Assembly: GCA_023512835.1 (NCBI GenBank)
Contig: CM042087.1
Span: 46,668,249 to 46,732,248, forward strand
Source of the DNA: Taxillus chinensis
Taxonomy: Eukaryota > Streptophyta > Magnoliopsida > Santalales > Loranthaceae
Reading direction: 5' to 3'
DNA length: 64,000 bases
A model generated the notes under the pieces. That model was not told the DNA's origin. It saw nothing but the letters and a program-made list of their open reading frames with translations, and ran no database searches. Below, one piece after another: positions 11,516-23,500 of the stretch; position 1 is the first letter of the stretch, and every line of letters begins with the position of its first letter. Made by a program: the position numbers and the translations under genes.

Positions 11516-11895
11516 CAGGACATGTGGTTCAAGAAACTCCAATTCATATTTCTAGCATATGCCATATATAATACATATTCATGACTTGTGGTTCAAGAAA
11601 CTTCCAACAAATGAAAATTCGACCACAAAAAGAAGTTGCAATCGCCCCTCTTGTTACTTCTTTCTCTAAATTTGAGTTTGGTATTGATTTTGGCTTGATG
11701 ATCCTATCCATCACTTGTTATTTATAGGAGAATGCAAGGAGAAGAAGCCATCTTGTGAATGCTACGTACGTACACTACATGCCCATCCATCCACGGCATT
11801 ACATGTATATATAGCACTAGCTGTCCACGCTTTCTTCCCTGCTATTCACGCCATTTTCTTAAACTAGTCATTTTTGTTAGTAGTCGTTTTCTTAA
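11516..11895. repeat. Dispersed repeat, copy 1 of 3
   Basis: 'ggacatgtggttcaa' and 'catatgccatatataataca' recur at 14740-14890. 'aagaagccatcttgtgaatg' followed by 'catgcccatccatccac' and 'gcactagctgtcca' recur at 15300-15460 and 20000-20130. It is non-coding and has no recognised identity. Confidence 0.65.
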
Positions 11896-12686
11896 ATACG
11901 GGTTCAATTAGGACGTTTAGCACCCGAGCTATTTGGCTCATGATCCCAAAAGCTCTTATTCATTTTAAAGGAGCTTGAACCTAAACTAATTATTAAGCCT
12001 AATAGCTTTGAGCATCCACACCAGCTCCATTTTTTCTATCTTTATTTTGATGAAAAAATTTAAAAAAATTTAAAAAATTACACGCATCAGGTCGTCCATC
12101 TCTATCTCTATATAATAAATTATAATTTGTTATTTTGTATTTAATATTTTTTTAATCTCATTTATTTATTACAACCAATTAAAAATATACATATAACAAA
12201 AAATATATTAAAAAAATATTTGGAGAATGAATAGTAATCCTTCAAATATGGAGATTTTATCTCTAATCTCTATTTTTATTCTCTAAATTTTAGAGTTTGA
12301 AATACTGATGTAGGGTATTTTTTTCCAAAATTTAAAATTTTCTCTAAATTTTAGAATTTGAAGGATCTAGTGTGAATGATCTTTATATTACCATATAATT
12401 TTTTATATTAATATATTAATATTAAATTAATAATTTAATATTGAATGTATTAATTTTTTAATCTTAAAAAAATCTAGCTAGCCCAACATAAACAGGTTTG
12501 TACCCAAACAAGATTTGAAGCTCATTTTAAAGTCAAGCTCAAATTTGCATGATTGAAGGCTCGCCTAGCTAATACTTTTTTTTTTTTTGATTTCATGATT
12601 TTGAATCTTACTATGCCAACGCCTGCCAAATTGTTGTTTTTGCCGTTTCGTTGAGGATAGTTGTGGTCTGAACTTGGCCTTGGAGT

Positions 12687-12689
<3 letters not shown>
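11896..12689. other. AT-rich intergenic stretch, no gene seen
   Basis: No coding frame is supported. 12130-12460 is low-complexity AT with 'ctctaaattttagag' palindromic words that could belong to a decayed MITE; ends were not found. Confidence 0.5.

Positions 12690-12737
<48 letters not shown>
12690..12737. repeat. (AT)n microsatellite
   Basis: An uninterrupted alternating AT run of about 48 bp. The minus-strand frame across it is an artefact giving a Tyr-Ile repeat. Confidence 0.95.
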
Positions 12738-12740
<3 letters not shown>

Positions 12741-13149
12741 TAATGCTAAATAGAAAACGAACGCAACATGCTTAAAGAGTGCAATTCTATCGATAGCCAT
12801 CAGATCTTACTTAATCTCATCTAACGGTTCAAAATAAAAAACATCACACCCAAATTACCCTCGTCTCTCCAAAATCCAATGTTAGGTAAAATCTACGCAA
12901 GACACCACCATCATCCGCCCAATGCAAACCTACGCACGCCACCTACTCAGCCACAGAATCTGGAGAGCAATAATCCGGAGAGGGCAATTGGAGCTCCTCG
13001 GAGAAGAAGGGGGGATTTTCCGACAGATCGGAGCATCAAGCTCAAGTCGCGACAAGGCCAGGCACGTCTGCACGTCACAACGCCGCGATCGGACCCCGGC
13101 CAGCAGCATGAGGAAGCAGCGCGGCGCGACTATTGCCTCTGTGTCGCCC
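12738..13149. other. GC-rich segment before the RINT1-like fragment, unassigned
   Basis: 12900-13140 is clearly more GC-rich than its surroundings and is open in two plus frames (from 12879 and 12922) with Pro/Arg-rich translations. Neither frame is recognisable. It may be a captured exon or leader joined to the RINT1-like fragment. Confidence 0.3.
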
Positions 13150-13965
13150 TAAATCGCGACAATATGTGCCATTCAATCCTGATGAAGGAGTTGCTAAAAC
13201 CCAAAGTAACTACCACAATGCGTTTCTGCAGATGCGCAGGGAAGAACGAAGACCCAAAAATGGGTGAAAAGAGGAGCAAAGTATATGCCTTTGGGCCATT
13301 GATGAATTGGTGTCTTCCATTGCATCTCGGACTGAGCATCATTTCTTGAAAAGGGTTGGGCAGCCTGAGTTGATGTTTGCACTTGTTCATAAAATTATGC
13401 TAGAATTTGTTGTAAAATGTTTTCCACATTTTTAGTGAACAAAGTTTTCTCTGTTCTGTCCGAAAGGTATAAGATGGAGAAACGTATGAAATCTGAGGTT
13501 GTTTGTTCATGGCTTAACCTCATCGATCTTATTATTATTTTTGATAAACAAATGCAATTGCTTGTGAATTCAGAAACTATTTCTTACTCTGCAGAGTTCC
13601 CAAAATGCATATTGTCTATATTTTGTGATAGGTCGAATTGGCTGAAAATTTGGGCTAAGATGGAACTTAAGAATTCATGGAAGAAACTAAAATTAGAATT
13701 AGATGATGAAAGAACTTGGTTAATATGTACCAAACAAGGTGGTGCGTTTCATTTCAAAACATAAACACAATTCCTTCTCTCAAATAGGGAAGACTATAAA
13801 GCCCCAGCTATTGCTAATTCTGCACTTAAATTTGCCTGGAGAATGGTTGAATGGTGTAAAACCATGGCAAGCACTCTATCTCGAATTCAGGCCTTTATTC
13901 ATTGAATCTAATATGCATGCAGGCCTTTGATGCTCTTCTAATGCCATTGTGCCAATGCTCTTCTC
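13150..13965 (+). pseudogene. RINT1/MAG2-like vesicle tethering protein fragment
   Basis: Plus-strand pieces resemble the middle to C-terminal part of RINT1/TIP20 family proteins (plant MAG2 and MAG2-like), which act in Golgi-to-ER vesicle tethering. Frame 2 from 13157 gives 'RQYVPFNPDEGVAKTQ' and 'ICLWAIDELVSSIASRTEHH', with a stop at the 'RRPKNG' end. After a shift near 13420, frame 1 gives 'SWLNLIDLIIIFDKQMQ' and 'NWLKIWAKMELKNSWKKL'. After one TAA (13762-13764) the same frame gives 'REDYKAPAIANSALKFAW'. It then ends at stops after 'RIQAFIH'. Two shifted frames and several stops make it a pseudogene. The region continues uninterrupted without a visible intron. The assignment rests on remembered family motifs, so a search is needed to confirm it. 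Confidence 0.55.
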
Positions 13966-15109
13966 TATTTTGATTGTTTGCCATTAAATAAACTTAAATT
14001 AGTAACAATGAACATGATGGTCGTATCAAGAGAGAGATGAAATGTGAATTGCAGAAGAATTTAAGTGTTAAAGAGATGGAATGTGATAAGAAAAGAAAAA
14101 CTATTTTTTTGGGTGTAGACATTTATGTTACATGTGGTGGCAAGCACAAAACCTACGCATTTTTTTGTGGTGTTTCGTTGTGGTTGGGATTGTTTTGGGC
14201 ATTGTAAAAACATATATAGATACGCAAATAGTAAATCATTTTTATATCATTAAAAAAACATGTGTTTCCTAGGTAGCCTCGCCTGCCCACCAAGTCCACC
14301 TACCTAGGAGTCAAATCCAGTTTAAAACAAGACCAAACCTGGACTGGAGATCACAAAAATACAAAAAAGAGCGTCGTGGTTACTCGCACGGAGCCGAAGT
14401 CGGCGGCACCATGCTGCTGTTCAATTTTATGCTATGTTATAGTAGTTGTTTTAAAAATTGTGTTAGATTATATATTTATGTAGTGCATATTATTAAAATT
14501 TTATATTTATTTAAAAATAAATATTTTTATTTATTTATCTTTTTATTTGTTTTAATTACATTTGTATAACTATGAAATTTTACAGTAGTTAATTTTTAAA
14601 ACAAACTACCATAATAGCCAGAGAACCGCAGCTCTTTTTAATCGCCACAGCAAACTCCGGCTCGCTTGGTACCGCATAGGAAGCCTCCAATCAACAACTG
14701 AAGAATAGCACATTGATAATGATAATTAGATGAGCGTCAGGATCAGGACATGTGGTTCAACAAACTCCAATTCATATTTCTAGCATATGCCATATATAAT
14801 ACATATTCATGACTTGTCAAGAAACAGCCTACAAATGAAAATTCGACCACAAAAAGAAGTTGCAAACGCCCCTCTTGTAATTTCTTTCCTAAATTGATAT
14901 GTAATTAAAATTAAAAGAAACCTTTCCTGATTTTTTTTCTTTTGGGATTGCTAATACGCTATAAAGGACTAGAATTTTTATATCTTTTTTAATATATTTT
15001 TTTATGTTCATGTAATTGTGATTTTTTTGGGCAATGGTTTCAATGTCTCTGGAGCGTGACAATATTGGTCACACGCTCCATCTAATTTTCCACAGTTCTG
15101 CAAGACATG
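13966..15109. other. Repeat scraps, no gene seen
   Basis: 14270-14400 repeats the 'gcctcgcctgcccac(c)aag' and 'ccaaacct' part of the receptor 5'-flank module. 14740-14890 repeats 11516-11670. The rest is AT-rich and without a supported frame. Confidence 0.5.
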
Positions 15110-15650
15110 TCTGCCAACAAGTTCTTATTGATGGTCACTCGTGATTTGAACTCGGTCTTGGATTGTTGTGGTGATATGGTCCATATATGCATGAAGCAAC
15201 ATACTCATTCGTGACATGTTGGTAGCTAGCAGCTAAATTTGAATTTGAGTTTGGAAATTCACAGTAATTGATTTTGGCTTGATGAGCCTTTTCATCACGT
15301 GTTATTTTTAGTAGGATGCAAGGAGAAGAAGCCATCTTGTGAATGCTACGTTACATGCCCATCCATCCACGCCATTACGTAGCACTAGCTGTCCATACTT
15401 TCTTCCCTGTCATTCACGCCATTTCTTAAAACTAGTCGTTTTTGTTGGTTGTCCTTTTTTAAAATATGTATTCAAGTAGACGTTTAGGCTGCTTGACGTG
15501 AGTTTTGGTTTTTGTATTAAGTTATAATTTGTGTTAATTTTAATTTTAAAATAATTTTTATTTTCAGAAAAGAAAATATATTTTTAAAAAAAATATTTTT
15601 AAAAAAATTCTATAAAAAAAATTTAAAAAATATGATCGACACACATAATA
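15110..15650. repeat. Dispersed repeat, copy 2 of 3
   Basis: Matches 19830-20350 over most of its length ('ggtccatatatgcatgaag', 'catgcccatccatccacg', 'gacgtgagttttggttttt'). Copy 3 lies directly at the 3' side of the intact receptor gene at 20558. Confidence 0.7.
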
Positions 15651-16521
15651 AATAGAGAAAAAACTACAAATAAAAAAAATTAATTAGGTCTCATGCCAAA
15701 TTTAATTTAGATTTAAAAATAAAGAATTAATTTAAAATATTTTTTTAAAAAAATAACTATAAAATTCACCTGCTTTAAAAAATAAAATTTAAAATTAAAT
15801 AATTTTAAATTTATGGATCATTTTTTAAAACAATCATCATGCTGTACCAAATGTACACGTAACACCCGAACTTTTGGGTCTTGATCTGCTAACTCATATA
15901 GCGTTATTCAGTCGTTTGAACCTAAACTTATTATTAAGCCCAATAGCTTATATTGCCATATAAATTAAAATTTTAAAATTAATTAATTTATAAAAATATT
16001 TTATATTATTAATTTATTATATTAGTGTATTAATATTAAAGTTAATGATTTGATATAAAATATATTAATTCTTTAATCTTAAAATAACCTAGCAAGCCGA
16101 GCATAAACAATTTTGTGCCTAAACAAGACTTAAGCTCATTTTCAAGTTAAGCTCAAATTTGGCTTGGCTTGTTTATGCCAAACAAGTTTGTGACTAAATG
16201 TACTTGGCTTGTTTATGCCAAACCTCGACCCAACATGATTTATTAATAATCTATCACTTGTTTAGTGCTTACCACGACCGGATACTTATCACGTTGACTC
16301 TATGTTATTTAAGAAAAATGATTTTATTTTTTTAATATAAACTTATCTAAAATAGAAATGGTTACAAAGTGTAAATTGAGATAGACAAAGAGAAGAAAAG
16401 GAAAGGAAACAACTGATAAGAGATTAGAGTTTTAATTACACCGATAAGTCAATTACAAAAGAAAAAGATCAATATATATACAATAGGCAATGAGACCAAA
16501 GTACTCTTAGGTAGGAAAAAA
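15651..16521. other. AT-rich intergenic stretch, no gene seen
   Basis: No coding frame is supported; long A/T runs only. Confidence 0.5.
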
Positions 16522-17126
16522 TAGGGGTGAAATCGGTTCGGTTTGGATTGATTTAAGTCATTTTTCAAACCAATTTAATGTGTTTCGATTTGGACAAAAT
16601 CAAACCAAACCAAATCTGTTGCTTGGACCAAACCAAACCGGACCGAACTGATTTAGTTTGGTTTGGTTCAGTTTGAACCGGCGGTTTGAATTATTATCGA
16701 TTTGGATCGGTTTAAGTCGGTTTAGTTCATAAATCTTTAAATTCTTAAAATTAAAACGATGTAAAATAAAAAAAATAGTGTGTAAGCATATCAATATTAA
16801 TACATATTAAATTTATAATTATAAGTCTCAAAATTTGATAATATAATTTACAAATATAACATATCAAGTATTAACAAACAATCTTAAATAAATAAATCCA
16901 AAACATAAAATAAAAATATAAAATAAGTAAATAACAACATTATTCAGTTCGGTTTGGTTTAAACCGCGGTTTTGAAATCTTAAACCAAACCAAACCGATA
17001 TATTATTCTGTTTCTAACCAAAACATACCGATTTTTGTTCGGTTTCAACGGTTTGATAAATTAACGGTTTTAGTGGATCGGTTTGGACCGGTTTCGGCAA
17101 TTTGGCGGTTTAGAGTTACACCCCTA
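16522..17126. mobile_element. hAT-like MITE with 8-bp target duplication
   Basis: Bounded by TAGGGGTG and CACCCCTA. The flanks GGAAAAAA (16514-16521) and AGAAAAAA (17127-17134) match at 7 of 8 bases, as expected for an 8-bp target duplication. The interior is rich in 'cggtttggttt' words in both orientations and has no coding capacity. Size 605 bp. The superfamily is inferred from TIR and target length. Confidence 0.7.
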
Positions 17127-17194
17127 AGAAAAAATAATAAAGATAAAAGACTATAATATCTAATATCTCCCTCTCAAACCTATGATGCATAAAC

Positions 17195-17486
17195 AAAAAT
17201 CATCGAGAGTTTCCTAGTCAAAAAACAAAATCATTGAGTGGAATGTAATTTTCTAAACATGTCAGCTTAGAGGAAGAACTATAGGGTCAAATAATGGTGC
17301 CATGTTAAATATGATGACGAGTGAAATGACAATCAATCTTAATATATTTGATGTGCTCATAGAAAATTGAGTACATTGTAGGCAATTTGTATAGCACTCT
17401 TATTATCACAATACAGAGGAATTGGGTTAGAGAAGAGAGACCCATATCAACAAGTAATTAGTGCAATCAAACAATTTTTGCAATGG
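17195..17486 (-). mobile_element. Copia RNase H-derived repeat, left half (interrupted)
   Basis: Matches 62209-62486. Read on the minus strand the better copy gives 'PIPLYCDNKS' and 'IDCHF', motifs of the copia RNase H end, with many stops. It is split from its right half (19319-19850) by the solo LTR. Confidence 0.55.
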
Positions 17487-17491
17487 TGTAT

Positions 17492-19313
17492 TGATCGAGG
17501 GGATTTATACCCCTTTTTAGAGCCATTTTGGGTACATTTTCAAACTCTTTTGATTCATTTATTGCCCAATTGTGCTACTTTATCATATTTTCATGCACTA
17601 ACCAGAAAAGAGGATTTCTTATAATTTTTGTGGTATTTTTGCTATATTTTGACAAGAATCCAAAAATCAAGGAAGAATTCACCAAATTCACAGAAGGAAA
17701 AAAGAATACTAAATACCTAAAGTTCACAACGCCCAAATCTCAAGTTGGTTAGGTGAAGGTCGGGTGAAGGACCCTTCACCCGACCAGGTCGAGTGAAGCT
17801 CATACTTCAGGGATGGCTTCACAAAAACTCATTGAAAATTTTCTCCTTCTGGTTGGGTAAAAACCGAGGTCGTTTGGAGGTGGTCGGGTGAAAGACCCTT
17901 CACCCGACCAAGTCGGGTGAAGCTTATTTTGCATATTCAGACTCTCCAAGCATCATGGAACATAACTTCCTTCTGGTCGGGTGAAGTTTGAAAACTCTAC
18001 ATGGTGGTCGGGTGAAGCCTTCTTCACCCGACCAAGCTTAAATTTCAGCGATGGAACCCTTATTTTTTGCAGCTCACTTATTTCCTTCTGGACCGAAGTC
18101 ATTTGATCAAAGAACGAACATCAAACACTTAAGTTAAAGGAGAATTTATTGAAGAAATTCAAATTCAAATGGGTGCTTTACATTTGGATTGAAGTTTTTA
18201 TGGGATTTAAGAGAGCGATTTATCTCTTTTTCAAATTAAAAAAAAAATAATGGAGTTACAAGAGAATTAAGAAGAGCTAATTATTTTGGGAATTTAATAG
18301 AAATTCAAATTCAAATGTTCAAATATAGCTTGGGAGGCTATAAAAGGGGAGTTGATCCATCATTTGTAGATCATCAATCAAGTTATCAGACAATTCTCTT
18401 CTATTCTACAAATTCATTCCTCACCCAGAGTAGAGAAAGGGAGAGAGAAGAAGGTTTGGGATATCTCTTGGAGTTTGAAGACAATTTGCTGGGAAAAGAA
18501 GATCAACCTTGGAATTACTTGGTCTAAATAGGCAAGCTTTTCTTTTGGTATTCTTATTCCATGTTTTGTAATTCTTTTGTTTTCAATTATACTATGGAAG
18601 CTTAAAAACCCTTGATTGGGGTTAGGATGGAGTTTGATGTAATGAATTAATTTGCAATGTTTTAGTTTAATCTTTTTCAACTTGTGAATGTTTATTGACT
18701 ATCTTGGGTTGAAATATAAAATGGATTTGATCACTTCATTTTATCATATTAAGTACTTATGTGAAGGATTGAAAAATGAAGCATAATTACTGGAAATTGC
18801 AAGATAATCAAACTAGGGGTTGCATAATTTATGAAAGCCATTGTAAAACCTATGATACCAAGTTAAGAGTGGGTGTGGTGCTAGCTTTAGACTAAACAAC
18901 CCAAATCTTAAAGGGTCACCCGTCCCCCATGCTAGGGTGTACACACAAATTATGGCACTTGAAAAAGGCTAATTCATGCATTAAAGGTTGGGTATTAAAT
19001 ATTTTCACAAGGAAAGAATTATATTGAACTAAGGCATATTCTTAGGAAAAATACATCAAATGAAATCTTAACTCTAATCACCTTTGTCAATTGAACTTAT
19101 CTCTACTCGAACAAGCTCATTTCCATTTCTCACAACCATTCAATCAACTTGTTTTAAATTCGAGTCTGTTTTTTATATATTTTCAACCAAAAATCTCTTT
19201 ATAAGCTAGTTAAAATTTTCAAATTCTACATCCTTCCCTTGGGTACGATAATTCAGACTTAAAAATTCACTTTATTACTTATCACAATTTACACACTTGC
19301 AAATTGCCAATCA
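17492..19313 (+). mobile_element. Solo LTR with perfect 5-bp target duplication
   Basis: Begins TGATCGAGG and ends GCCAATCA (TGAT/ATCA termini). It is flanked by TGTAT at 17487-17491 and 19314-19318. A TATA box is at 18339-18346 (TATAAAAG). It holds the 'cccgtcccccatgctaggg' block shared with the 3' LTR at 2468-3790, so it belongs to a related gypsy-like family. Three hairpins of the GGTCGGGTGAAG motif lie at 17758-17785, 17882-17909 and 18006-18033. The unfilled site is seen in the paralogous repeat near 62495. Length 1822 bp. Confidence 0.9.
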
Positions 19314-19318
19314 TGTAT

Positions 19319-19850
19319 GCTATAACTTCAATAAAAGAGCGAGAGACAACTTCTTGTTTCTTATTCTTCTAAAAAAAATAAGAGAATCACCTAGAAAAAT
19401 ACAAACCCCTAGGGTAGACTTATGATTGGTGGAATCACCACGCCAATCTGCATATGAGGAGTCATTTAATTCCAAGGAAAATGATGCAATAAAAAGAAGA
19501 GTCTAAAATTAAGTGTCCCGAAGATAACAATGAATATGAAAAATAATTGCCTAATGAAATATAGTAGGAGAGGCAACAAGTTAACTAACAACATGTACTA
19601 TATAAGCAATATCGGGTCAAGTGATGGTAAGATATGTCATCACTCAATTTCTTATGCGCTCGTATGCTGCTGGGACCCTAAAAAGCAATAGTGGTCATAG
19701 AGTCATCATTGTTACGGGGCTTAAATTTATCTTATGGTGATAAAATTTTTTAAGTTGTTTAGAGTCACCACCAACTAGATGAGGTGTAGTTAGATCACCT
19801 AAAGTATTGTTTGCATCTAGAGTTAGGTTCAGTAGTCGGTCTTGGATTGT
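19319..19850. mobile_element. Copia-derived repeat, right half
   Basis: Matches 62508-63003 ('gcgagagacaacttcttgtt', 'gatgcaataaaaa(g/c)aaga', 'gtcatagag', 'gttaggtt(c/t)agtagtc'). Non-coding; may include LTR or flank of the copia family. Confidence 0.65.
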
Positions 19851-20350
19851 TGTGGTGATATATGGTCCATATATGCATGAAGTAACATATTCATTCGTGA
19901 CATGTTGGTAGCTGCTAAATTTGAATCTGAGTTTGGAAATTCACAGTAATTGATTTTGGCTTGATGATCCTTTCCATCACTTGTTATTTATAGGAGAATA
20001 CAAGGAGAAGAAGCCATCTTGTGAATGTTACATTACATGCCCATCCATCCACGTCATTTCGTAGCACTAGCTGTCCATACTTTCTTTCCTGCCATTCACG
20101 CCATTTTTATACACTAGTCGTTTTTGTTAGTTGTTTTTTTTTTAATATGTATTCAAGTAGACGTTTTGGCTAGTTTGACGTGAGTTTTGGTTTTGTATTA
20201 AGTTGTAATTTGTCTTAATTTTAATTTTAAAATATTTTTTATTTTTGGGAAAAGAAAATATTTTTTTAAAATGTATTTTTTTAAAATTAAATTTCATAAA
20301 AACTTAAAAATATGATAGACATATATAATAAAATAGAAAAAAATAAAAAA
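19851..20350. repeat. Dispersed repeat, copy 3 of 3
   Basis: Copy of 15110-15650. It ends about 200 bases from the receptor stop codon. The remaining bases to 20557 are the receptor 3' flank, conserved with 43950-44079. Confidence 0.65.
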
Positions 20351-20557
20351 ATAATTAGGTCTCCAGCATGCCTTCCAGTGAAAACTTCTAATGAAATATA
20401 ATGAAATATTTTCCCTGATGCCTGATGAATTTGTCAAAAAAATGCAAAATACAAAAGAAAATAAGAAATAAGAAAATTTGCAGTGGCGTAGATTGGGAGT
20501 GTACCATATCACATTTTTTATTCCATACATTTATCCAATGTTATTTTGGAAAAGGAC

Positions 20558-23500
20558 TCATTCAAGGGGGGACTTGTCAATTGATAATAGCCGAGAAACC
20601 TGCTTCATAGTAGGCCGAACTTGGGGACTGGTATGCAAGCATGAAAATGCTATCTTAAAAAGGAAGAAAACTTCTGCTGCAACTTGACTCTCCGGTGAGT
20701 ACAAACGTTGGTCTACAACATCTTTCAACGACATTTCATTAATAGATGGTACTGTAGATATCGATGAGGATGAAAATAATGATGACAAATATGAAACTAG
20801 ATCTCCAGGATGCCTTCCAATGAGCACTTCCATTGACACCACTCCAAAGCTGTAAACGTCACACTTCTCATTTGCCTTCATTGTGAACGCAAGCTCTGCA
20901 TAAGACAATTTATCACATCATACGACAAGGGAAATACAGAAAATTCCACTCATCATATGTGCAGAAAATAAATCAGATTCTCACGTAACGAGAATCTGTT
21001 TTTCCTATGTTCGTTTTAAAAAAAAACTTGACGAAATGACAGTAAATTAAGTTTCCAGTGAGAATAATCTCCTGCTGATTATGAAATAAATTATGATTTC
21101 CTCTTGGGGAAATAGTTTACCAAATTAATAAATAATTGTAGAATATTTTGAGAAATTAACATGCTTTCCTTAAAAAACATTTTAACAAAAAAGTATAGGA
21201 ACATAGTTTTGATGAGAGAACTTTTATGCTTAAATCTACATTTTTTTCGCGAAAACCATTTTTAAAAAATAAAATAAGATTTACAATAGTTTATTTTGGG
21301 AAAAAAATTAAGTACTCAGGGCATTTCAAATTAACATTAAGACAGAGTGCAGTAAGATTGTTTCACTGAAAATTGTGAGTCAGAGGGAAAGGTTGCGTCA
21401 ATCAGTTTAAATATGCATGTACAAAAGTGACAATTTCGATCACATTCACTACTATACACAGAAATTAGCATAATAATGTAGCGGCAATTTAATTACTAGT
21501 TTACCTGGAGCTCCATACCCATAGGTGCCTACCATTGATGTCCAACTTGATGAGTTAGCCTTGAGAAGCTTTGCTGTCCCAAAATCAGAGACACGAGGCT
21601 CGAAGTCAAGATCCAGTAGAACATTATTGGAAGATACGTCTCGGTGGATTATGGGCGGCGTACAATTATGGTGCAGGTAACATAACGCACTAGCAACACC
21701 CTTGATGAGATTCACCCGTTTATTCCAATCCAGGTCTTTCGCGCGCTCCTCATCCTTCAATATGCTTCCTAGGCTCCCTCTCTCAATGAATTCATAAATC
21801 AAAAAGGAGTGTTTAGGATGTAAGCAAAACCCACACAACTTCACTATGTTTCGGTGGCGAATTTCTGTCAGCGCTTGAATTTCGCGCTCAAAAGTCCTCG
21901 AGTCGCCCGCCATCTCTGCTTCACCCAAACCATGAAGTTTCTTGACGGCAACAACCTGGTCCACTGTTAACTCAACCTTGTAAACTGCTCCTTGTCCTCC
22001 CGACCCAATGCAATATTTAGAGTCGAATCCTTCTGTTGCTTCAAGGATGCGGTCGTATACCATCTTCCCATCAAACCTCCACACTGTAAACACGTTTCCA
22101 ATTTCTTCCCCGCTCTCTGCTTCTTCTGGTCGGCTCTCTGCACCACCCTTTCCTCGGAGGAGAACAAGGTAATAAAATCCAACCGCACTCGACAGAAGAA
22201 ATAAGGAGGCAGCCAGGATGCTTGTAGTCAAAACGATCGATTTGAAATTGTCCTTCTTAATTCCAAGTCCCGAACATTCCTCCAGCCACGTGACATTGCC
22301 GCATAGTCCGGAGTTATTTCGGTACGAATCGAACGAAGCCCTCTGAAAAGGCCTGCTGTCGGGAAGAGGGCCTTTTAACTTATTGTAGGATAGATCAATA
22401 GATGTGAGGCTAACCAGATCCTCAAAACGAGATGGGATTGAACCAGAGAGTTGATTATGTGAGAGATTCAAATATTCCAGGCTTCCCATTGCGTGGAGCT
22501 GCTCTGGTATGTCTCCTCCCAACAAGTTTCGGCTGAGATCAAGATATTGCAATGAGTCTAATTTGCTGATGCTAATGGGAATATCCCCGCCAAGTCTATT
22601 ATTTCCCAAATTCAAGAACACTAGTTTCTCCAAATTGCCCATTTCATTAGGAACCAGGCCACTTAACTTATTCGCTGCCAAGTTTAGATTTCTCAAATCG
22701 GACAGCATCCCAATCCCTGGTGGAATGCTACCCGAAAGCATATTGCTGTCCAGGGAGAGATTGTACAGTAATTTCAACCTCCCCAGTTCCTCTGGAATTG
22801 CCCCACCCAACTGATTCGAGGAAAGGCTGAGCACTTGTAGTTTGCTGGCCTCCCCTATCTCTCGTGGAATGTTTCCTGAAATGTTATTGTTCGAGATTTT
22901 CAAGGCTTCCAAGCTCCTGTACTCACCCCAATTATGATGAAGTTCTCCGTAGAATCTGTTGTATCCAATATCTATGTACCTTAAATTCGGGTATACACCA
23001 AGCTCGGTAGATATGTTTCCGGTCAGCGTGTTTCTCTCAAGCCTAACTCGAACTAGACTGGTACAATTTTTTATGCTTTGCGCGATTGAACCAAAGAAAT
23101 GATTCTCATCTACCGTAAAGTTCTTAAGTTTTCCACCAAGGCATATACCTCGGGGTAGCTGACCTGTAAATTTGTTTTTTGACAACATCAAAAATTCCAA
23201 ATTTATAAGATTATCCATTTCTCTGGGGATAATGCCACTAAGCTGGTTCTCAAATACTCGCAAATCCCGCAATAATTTCAATTTTCCCAACTCTGGAGGG
23301 ATTGGACCACGTAAACAATTTTCATATACTAAAAGCTCCTCGAGGGCAGTAAGGTTTCCTATTTCACGAGGAATAGAGCCCGAGAGTTTATTTGTATAGA
23401 GGTACAGTGTGATTAAGTTATTCAAATAACCTATTGAAGTTGGAATGGACCCTGTTAGATTGTTACTTAATAATTCTAGGTTCTTGAGTGATATAAGATT

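Noticed and set aside
12522..12800. Minus-strand 92-codon frame with a Tyr-Ile run
   Set aside because: Produced by the (AT)n microsatellite.
18315..18680. Short open frames near a TATA box
   Set aside because: The TATA box belongs to the solo LTR and the frames are its leader region.
21967..22204. Short frames on both strands within the kinase exon (also at 45395-45809 and 54795-55132)
   Set aside because: Out-of-frame shadows of the receptor juxtamembrane and early kinase coding sequence.
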